Source: DATEEW01 sp035273665
GTDB lineage: Bacteria > Pseudomonadota > Gammaproteobacteria > Burkholderiales > SG8-39
NCBI GenBank assembly: GCA_035273665.1
Contig: DATEOW010000027.1
Coordinates: forward strand, 1 to 18,725
Length of the DNA: 18,725 bases
Direction: 5' to 3'
Position numbers and translations under genes: made by a program. The notes beneath the pieces are model-generated. The model was not told the DNA's origin. It made no database searches and worked only from the letters and a program-made list of their open reading frames with translations. This document shows positions 14,373 to 18,725 of this stretch, one piece after another. Numbering within the stretch: the first letter of the stretch is position 1; each line of letters opens with the position of its first letter.

Positions 14373-15500
14373 CTACGCTGCGGCGACAGTCGCACGGCGC
14401 GCTTTCACCGCTTTGCTCAATCGCCGCAAAACGATTGCCGTATCGTCCCAGCCGATGCAGGCGTCGGTGATGCTCTGCGCGTACGCCAGTTCTTTGCCGG
14501 CGACCAGATCTTGCCGACCTTCGTTGAGATGCGACTCGATCATCACGCCAAAAATACGACTCTCGCCGTGTTCCACTTGCTGGGCGATGACATCGACGAC
14601 GTCGATCTGGCGTTTGAATTGCTTTTCGCTATTCGCATGCGAAGCATCGATCATCAGACGTTGCGCCAAACCGGCGGCAGCAAGTTCCTTGCACGCCGCA
14701 TCAACGCTGGCCGCATCATAGTTCGGCTGCTTGCTGCCGCCGCGCAGGATGATGTGGCAGTCCTCGTTGCCATTCGTCGATACGATCGCCGAATGCCCGG
14801 CCTTCGTCACCGAAAGAAAATGGTGCGGCGACGAAGCAGCCTTGATCGCATCTACGGCGATACGCACATTGCCATCCGTGCCGTTCTTGAAACCGACGGC
14901 ACATGACAAGCCGGATGCGAGCTCGCGATGGACCTGCGATTCGGTTGTCCTCGCACCGATAGCGCCCCAGCTCACCAGATCGGCGAAATACTGTGGGGTG
15001 ATCATGTCTAGGAATTCGGTTCCCGCGGGAATACCGGCCTCGCTCAAATCAAGCAACAGTTCGCGCGCGGTGCGCAGTCCTTTGTTGATTTGGAAACTGC
15101 CGTCCAGATCCGGGTCGTTGATCAGGCCTTTCCAGCCCACTGTCGTACGCGGCTTCTCAAAATAGACGCGCATGACAATGATGAGATCGTCGGCGAGCTC
15201 TCGCTTGAGTTCAAGCAAGCGGCTGCCGTATTCCTTTGCCGCGCTGACATCGTGCACGGAACAGGGGCCGACCACCACGACAAGCCGGTCATCCGCACCG
15301 TGAAGTACACGATGGATATCCTGGCGTGTGTGAAAGACCAATTCCTCAGCCTGTTTGCTGAGATTGAATTCCCGGATGACATGCGAAGGCGGCGAGAGCT
15401 CTTTGATCTCGCGGATACGGACATCGTCGACTTGTCGGCTCATACGGCTGGCAACGGGGCTCAAGGGACGAACTTTATCGGATTGCGGCATGGCAGGCAT
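14373..15500 (-). CDS. aroG: 3-deoxy-7-phosphoheptulonate (DAHP) synthase, class I AroFGH type
   Basis: First committed step of the shikimate pathway: condenses phosphoenolpyruvate with erythrose 4-phosphate in the cytoplasm. The protein follows Escherichia coli AroG closely along its whole length. Metal ligands are present: Cys80 (VVGPCSVHD), His288 (DASHANS), Glu322 (MIESHLNEG) and Asp346 (ITDACIGWDD). The PEP-site segments FEKPRTTVGWKGLINDP and SWGAIGARTTESQVHRE are intact. The N-terminal extension DDVRIREIKEL and the LSC segment of the allosteric site resemble feedback-regulated isozymes; which aromatic acid inhibits it cannot be settled here. I keep the first ATG at 15500 because a -10 box places the transcript start about 14 nt upstream. 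The ATG at 15443 matches AroG's start better, and none of the ATGs has a ribosome binding site. Confidence 0.96.
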   Translation of the reverse strand: MPAMPQSDKVRPLSPVASRMSRQVDDVRIREIKELSPPSHVIREFNLSKQAEELVFHTRQDIHRVLHGADDRLVVVVGPCSVHDVSAAKEYGSRLLELKRELADDLIIVMRVYFEKPRTTVGWKGLINDPDLDGSFQINKGLRTARELLLDLSEAGIPAGTEFLDMITPQYFADLVSWGAIGARTTESQVHRELASGLSCAVGFKNGTDGNVRIAVDAIKAASSPHHFLSVTKAGHSAIVSTNGNEDCHIILRGGSKQPNYDAASVDAACKELAAAGLAQRLMIDASHANSEKQFKRQIDVVDVIAQQVEHGESRIFGVMIESHLNEGRQDLVAGKELAYAQSITDACIGWDDTAIVLRRLSKAVKARRATVAAA

Positions 15501-15520
15501 TCGTGCAACAGAAGCGTTTC

Positions 15521-15526
15521 ATTATA
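15521..15526 (-). promoter_or_regulatory. -10 box of the DAHP synthase gene
   Basis: On the minus strand this reads TATAAT, a perfect consensus, 20 bp upstream of the ATG at 15500. Upstream at 15545-15556 is the small dyad TTCCG-CA-CGGAA, in the position of the -35 element, where no TTGACA-like sequence is seen. The dyad may be an operator. Confidence 0.55.
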
Positions 15527-15703
15527 TCGCATCGCAGCAGCCTATTCCGCACGGAACCGGACGCTTTGCACACTGGCGCCACGTTGTCGCTATAGAAGCC
15601 GGTCCGGCGTGCCGCTACTTCTATTAAGGGTTGCGCATTAGCACTTCGGGACAATGACTGCCAGGCGGGAAATGCGAAGTCGGGCAAGTTTTGTGCTTAG
15701 TTG

Positions 15704-15755
15704 CTGATGCACACCGATGAATGCTCGTGTTAGTTTTTTGCCAAGTGTGCATCAG
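15704..15755 (+). promoter_or_regulatory. 11-bp perfect inverted repeat at the AAA+ gene ribosome binding site
   Basis: CTGATGCACAC (15704-15714) and GTGTGCATCAG (15745-15755) are exact reverse complements around a 30-nt loop that contains TTTTTT. The right arm overlaps the first two bases of the Shine-Dalgarno AGGAGG (15754-15759) of the gene at 15766. It could be an RNA switch that controls ribosome access, or a DNA operator. Confidence 0.6.
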
Positions 15756-15765
15756 GAGGTATGGA

Positions 15766-16764
15766 ATGGCTGCGATCGCAAATTTGCCCGCCAGACGCAA
15801 ACCGAGTGTCGACATCCCCATTGGCGGCTTTAAAGAAGTCTATGACGTCGATGCTGTAGACCGCGCGCTGGCCGAATTGCCCGGCAGCGCAAGCGATGCG
15901 CTCAAAGGCGTTTACGAAAAAATGATCAAGCTCGGCGGCACACGCTTCACCGTAAAGCCCGCCGGCATTCCCGCAATGTCGCACCTCTATGATGACCTGC
16001 CGAACTTTGGCGAAGTCCTGGACGACATCAAAAAACAGATCGCGCTCTGCTCAAGCAGCGAAGACTCTCTTGAATTAACGCCCATGCTCTTACTGGGCGA
16101 CCCGGGCATCGGTAAAACGCACTTCGCCAAACGTGTGGCCGAATTACTTGCGACAGGCTTCGGCTTCGTCTCGATGAGTTCTCTCACCGCAGGCTGGATC
16201 CTCTCGGGCTCCTCTTCACAATGGAAAAATGCCAAGCCGGGCAAAGTGTTCGATACCTTTTTGAACGGTCAGTTTGCCAATCCGCTGATGGTCATCGACG
16301 AGATCGACAAGGCGGGCGGCGATTCCACCTATGACGCGCTGGGTGCCCTTTATACCTTGCTGGAACACGACACGGCGACCCGCTTCATCGACGAGTTCGT
16401 CGAAGTACCGATCGACGCGTCAAGCGTGTTTTGGATTGCCACCGCAAACGACGCCTCGCGCATCCCTGAACCGATATTGAATCGGATGAACGTCTACGAA
16501 ATCCAAGCCCCGGACCGCGAAGCGGCTGCGCGCATCGCACAGGCGATTTACCGGGAGATCAGAAACTCACATGATTGGGGCAAACAATTTCCGGTTGCAC
16601 TATCTGAGAGCGTATTGGAACGTCTTGCCGAACTTTCACCGCGCGAAATGCGGCGGGCAATCATGAATGGCTTCGGCAATGCCAAACTCGCCGGTCATGA
16701 GCAAATCGAGATCAGCGATGTAACGGACAACCGGTCGCCGAAGAAAGCCCGAATCGGCTTTTAA
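15766..16764 (+). CDS. Lon-like AAA+ ATPase without protease domain
   Basis: A cytoplasmic ATPase of 332 residues, most similar in layout to the AAA+ module of Lon. It has Walker A GDPGIGKT (111-118), Walker B LMVIDEID (174-181), the Lon-like helix ALGALYTLLEHDTATRFIDEF (191-211), sensor 1 ATANDA (Asn228), an arginine-finger NR (239-240), and a sensor-2 region SPREMRRAI (291-299). The N-terminal about 85 residues are not recognised. No Ser-Lys protease domain follows, so it is not a Lon protease; a remodelling or unfolding role is inference. AGGAGG six bases before the ATG at 15766 sets the start, and an upstream in-frame ATG at 15721 lies within the hairpin. The stop overlaps the stop of the convergent gene by the shared TTAA. 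No partner gene is adjacent on its strand. Confidence 0.9.
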   Translation: MAAIANLPARRKPSVDIPIGGFKEVYDVDAVDRALAELPGSASDALKGVYEKMIKLGGTRFTVKPAGIPAMSHLYDDLPNFGEVLDDIKKQIALCSSSEDSLELTPMLLLGDPGIGKTHFAKRVAELLATGFGFVSMSSLTAGWILSGSSSQWKNAKPGKVFDTFLNGQFANPLMVIDEIDKAGGDSTYDALGALYTLLEHDTATRFIDEFVEVPIDASSVFWIATANDASRIPEPILNRMNVYEIQAPDREAAARIAQAIYREIRNSHDWGKQFPVALSESVLERLAELSPREMRRAIMNGFGNAKLAGHEQIEISDVTDNRSPKKARIGF

Positions 16765-17054
16765 CGTGCCTTGGGATTGAGCGTCCCGCGGTTGTAGTCT
16801 TTGTCGCCTGGTTTGATCGTGCGGCCGAAGCCCGCAAGTCCACCTTGCGCGTCCGGATCGCGGTTCTCGCGATAAGTGTCGAAGACCTTCTTCGCTTCCG
16901 TCTGTTTAGCCTGATCGACATATTCCCAGCGACCGTTCGGTAGCAAGCGGACTTTCTCTCCCGCGGATGTCGTGGCCTCCAACGGCTGTTCGGCGCTGTG
17001 CGCCGCAAGGCTCAGAGCGGCACAACACACCGCGATAATCAAATTCAGCTTCAT
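16761..17054 (-). CDS. Small secreted protein of unknown function
   Basis: A 97-residue protein with a clear signal peptide, MKLNLIIAVCCAALSLAAHSA before EQPLEAT. The mature part holds GEKVRLLPNGRWEYVD, a pattern seen in short SH3-like or DUF3157-like periplasmic proteins, then a charged, Gly-rich tail. I chose the ATG at 17054, with GGA seven bases before it; ATGs at 17060 and 17078 also fit, and the latter would overlap the M23 peptidase gene end. It is the last gene of the envelope operon behind the L,D-transpeptidase and M23 peptidase. No function can be assigned. Confidence 0.75.
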   Translation of the reverse strand: MKLNLIIAVCCAALSLAAHSAEQPLEATTSAGEKVRLLPNGRWEYVDQAKQTEAKKVFDTYRENRDPDAQGGLAGFGRTIKPGDKDYNRGTLNPKAR

Positions 17055-17064
17055 TTGCATTCCA

Positions 17065-17781
17065 TTATTGATCGACAAGCATCGGGTAAGGGTTCACGGC
17101 AGTGCCCTTCCACCATTGCTTTTCCGGTCCCAATTCGAAAACGGCGAAATGTAAATGCGGAGCGGCCGGATCGGCGTTACCCGTACTGCCGACATAACCG
17201 ACCAAATCGCCACGCTTGATCTGCTTTGCCTCCGCCATACTCGGCGCATATGCATCCAGGTGCGCATAGTAATACGCCAGCTTCTCAGTCGTGTCGAACT
17301 GATAGACCGTCAAGCCTCCTGCTTTGCTATGGAACAGCTTGACCACTTTACCGTCCGCCACAGCCAATACGGGTGTGCCGCGAGGCGCCATGATATCGAT
17401 CGCTTCATGACGTCGACCATCCCCTCTTGACTGGTCGAAGGTGTTGATCAGTTGGTCTCGACGCACGCCCGCGATGGGCATCAAAAGTCCATCGGCTGGG
17501 ACGGCGGCTGTTGATCCGTTCGTCGTTGTGTTGGTTTGGTTTGGCGCCGCTGTCGTCGCCGGAGCAGTGCCGACGGCCGGCTCGGGAGGGGTAACAGCAA
17601 CACTTACGGGTGGGACAGGCTCAGCCGGTGGCGATGCGGGCGCAGCAGCGTGCGGCACGGCAGTCGGTACTGCGGGAATAACCGCTGCAGCAATCGGTTC
17701 GGCATTGTTCTCGCGATTCAAGAAATAGATTCCGGCAACGCCGACGAGCACCCCCATCAAAAACACGAGTAGCCAACGCAT
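17065..17781 (-). CDS. M23 family (LytM/NlpD-type) peptidase, membrane-anchored
   Basis: Predicted zinc peptidase that cuts peptidoglycan cross-links in the periplasm, or a LytM regulator of amidases. An N-terminal membrane anchor (about 3-20) is followed by a long Pro/Ala/Thr-rich linker (about 30-95) and the LytM domain (about 100-235). All metal and catalytic residues are present: His125 and Asp129 (GRRHEAID), His174 (YYYAHLD), and His209/His211 (APHLHFAVF), so activity is expected. The ATG at 17781 was chosen for its GGGAG ribosome binding site; an upstream in-frame ATG at 17811 would overlap the previous gene. The gap to the preceding L,D-transpeptidase gene is 4 bp, so the two are co-transcribed and likely act together on the wall. 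Confidence 0.93.
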   Translation of the reverse strand: MRWLLVFLMGVLVGVAGIYFLNRENNAEPIAAAVIPAVPTAVPHAAAPASPPAEPVPPVSVAVTPPEPAVGTAPATTAAPNQTNTTTNGSTAAVPADGLLMPIAGVRRDQLINTFDQSRGDGRRHEAIDIMAPRGTPVLAVADGKVVKLFHSKAGGLTVYQFDTTEKLAYYYAHLDAYAPSMAEAKQIKRGDLVGYVGSTGNADPAAPHLHFAVFELGPEKQWWKGTAVNPYPMLVDQ

Positions 17782-17785
17782 TTTA

Positions 17786-18725
17786 TTACTCCCGCAGAAT
17801 GGTTTCGACACCCGGCGACACGAGTTCGGCGAGCGCCAACGCGTCCCAATTCGTCATTCGAATACAACCATGCGATTCGGTTTTGCCCACCTTAGACGGT
17901 TCCGGCGTACCGTGTATGCCGTAATGGTCCTTGGATAAATCAATCCATACCGCACCCACCGGATTGTTCGGTCCAGAGGGGATTTTCGCTTTTGAATGCG
18001 CAGGGTCAGCGTCCCAGAACAATTTGGGGTTGTAGTGGAAGGTCGGATACTTTTTCACACCGTTTATTTTCCATGTACCGATCGGCAAGGGATCGTGCTC
18101 ACTTCCGGTCGACGCAGGAAAGTGCGCAAGGACTTTGCCCACCGCATCCAACACGACGATCGTCAGATCGGACTTATCAACCACTACCCTCGCTGCTTTG
18201 ATGCCATTCGCGACAGGCTGCGATACGTTCGGCACCACAATCTCTTCGCCTGCGCGAGACAACTCTTTATCCGCGTTAAGCAGCTTCAGCAAAGCCGGAC
18301 TCGTATGAAACTTTTCTCCCAAAGCTTCGGCCAGCGAACCGAAGTTCAATGCGGGCAACTTCGATTTTTCGACCATATCCGCGGGAATCGGTTGGAAAGG
18401 CCCCGCAACGTCTATCGCGCTGATCGTATATGTCGCGAGCGCTGGAAAAGCATCCCGATTCAGCATCGCCCAGGTTGCTTCATCTACAGTGCCGGTGACT
18501 TCAAGCGCATTCGCTCTTTGAAAACCGGAGATCGCTTTCGCCATGTTCGAGCCATAGATCGCATCGATTTCCCCTGGGGAAAAACGCGCGCGATCGAGCA
18601 AGATCTGCGCTCGCAAAACCGCCGCACCGCTCGACTTGGGGCCGACAGGCGCGGTCAGTTTCGCGTCATTGACGATAGTCGGCGTTAGATCGAGAACAAC
18701 CTGAGGTGCGGCGTGTGCGAAGGAG
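17786..18725 (-). CDS. L,D-transpeptidase (YkuD) with peptidoglycan-binding domain, 5' end cut by window edge
   Basis: A periplasmic enzyme that forms 3-3 cross-links in peptidoglycan or attaches proteins to it. In-window reading is open to the edge: the first codons encode SFAHA-APQVVLD, which looks like the end of a signal peptide, so only a few residues are missing. A PG_binding_1-like domain (AQILLDRARFSPGEIDAIYG, then TVDEATWAML) follows, then a LysM-like stretch (YTI to EEIVVPNV), then the YkuD domain with YGIHGT and the catalytic SHGCIRM. The cysteine codon is at 17864-17866. An internal TTG at 18616 gives a shorter frame that would lose the signal peptide and part of the binding domain, and is not a credible start. 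It heads the operon with the M23 peptidase and the small secreted protein. Confidence 0.93.
   Translation of the reverse strand, partial: SFAHAAPQVVLDLTPTIVNDAKLTAPVGPKSSGAAVLRAQILLDRARFSPGEIDAIYGSNMAKAISGFQRANALEVTGTVDEATWAMLNRDAFPALATYTISAIDVAGPFQPIPADMVEKSKLPALNFGSLAEALGEKFHTSPALLKLLNADKELSRAGEEIVVPNVSQPVANGIKAARVVVDKSDLTIVVLDAVGKVLAHFPASTGSEHDPLPIGTWKINGVKKYPTFHYNPKLFWDADPAHSKAKIPSGPNNPVGAVWIDLSKDHYGIHGTPEPSKVGKTESHGCIRMTNWDALALAELVSPGVETILRE

Noticed and set aside
17996..18688. 230-residue plus-strand open frame opposite the L,D-transpeptidase
   Set aside because: It is antisense to a gene with clear catalytic motifs, and its product is Arg-rich with no recognisable domain.

Overview
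This window is about 18.7 kb of bacterial chromosome, moderately GC-rich and almost fully coding. The gene content points to a Pseudomonadota genome, most like a betaproteobacterium (Burkholderiales/Rhodocyclales-like) or a nearby gammaproteobacterial group such as Xanthomonadales. The pointers are a tripartite tricarboxylate transporter (TctBA), a cyanide-insensitive-type bd oxidase, an AroG-type DAHP synthase, DUF3617, a NYN-LOTUS protein, and a PduO-type adenosyltransferase with a typical betaproteobacterial sequence. I see no rRNA, tRNA, transposase, integrase, CRISPR array or phage gene. The genus call is inference.

Left part (1-3.6 kb): a membrane diguanylate cyclase (7TM-DISM plus GGDEF, +) converges with a secreted DUF3617 protein (-). 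Behind that lies a LysR-type regulator (-) of the NodD/LeuO-like class.

The 490-bp gap between the LysR gene and the next gene (3518-4007) holds the most unusual element. It is a compact RNA-like locus (about 3774-3921, +) of four consecutive hairpins. The last two carry C-rich loops that repeat the anti-Shine-Dalgarno motif CUCCUCC, and a strong U-tract terminator follows. I interpret it as an unannotated trans-acting sRNA of the anti-SD-loop kind. Downstream is an operon-like set: cobalamin adenosyltransferase, an ECF sigma factor (4-nt ATGA overlap) and an RskA-type anti-sigma factor. Then come a DUF1232/YkvA membrane protein and a cation-diffusion-facilitator transporter.

Middle (7.2-12.6 kb): cydA-cydB encode a short-Q-loop bd-type quinol oxidase. 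The cydA translation start sits inside a 4-copy, 12-bp-period repeat. A NYN-LOTUS RNA-binding/nuclease-like protein follows on the + strand. It converges with a minus-strand operon that reads, in transcription order, a stand-alone cyclic-nucleotide-binding protein, tctB, tctA. No TctC binding protein is present in the window.

Right part (13.2-18.7 kb): a GT-C-like membrane protein and an AroG-type DAHP synthase with its own terminator and -10 box lie on the - strand. An orphan Lon-like AAA+ ATPase without protease domain lies on the + strand; its ribosome binding site abuts an 11-bp perfect inverted repeat. Last is a minus-strand envelope operon: an L,D-transpeptidase (5' end cut by the window edge), an M23 LytM-type peptidase and a small secreted protein.

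Genes are packed tightly. Three convergent pairs end within 3 bp of each other or overlap, with no room for terminators.
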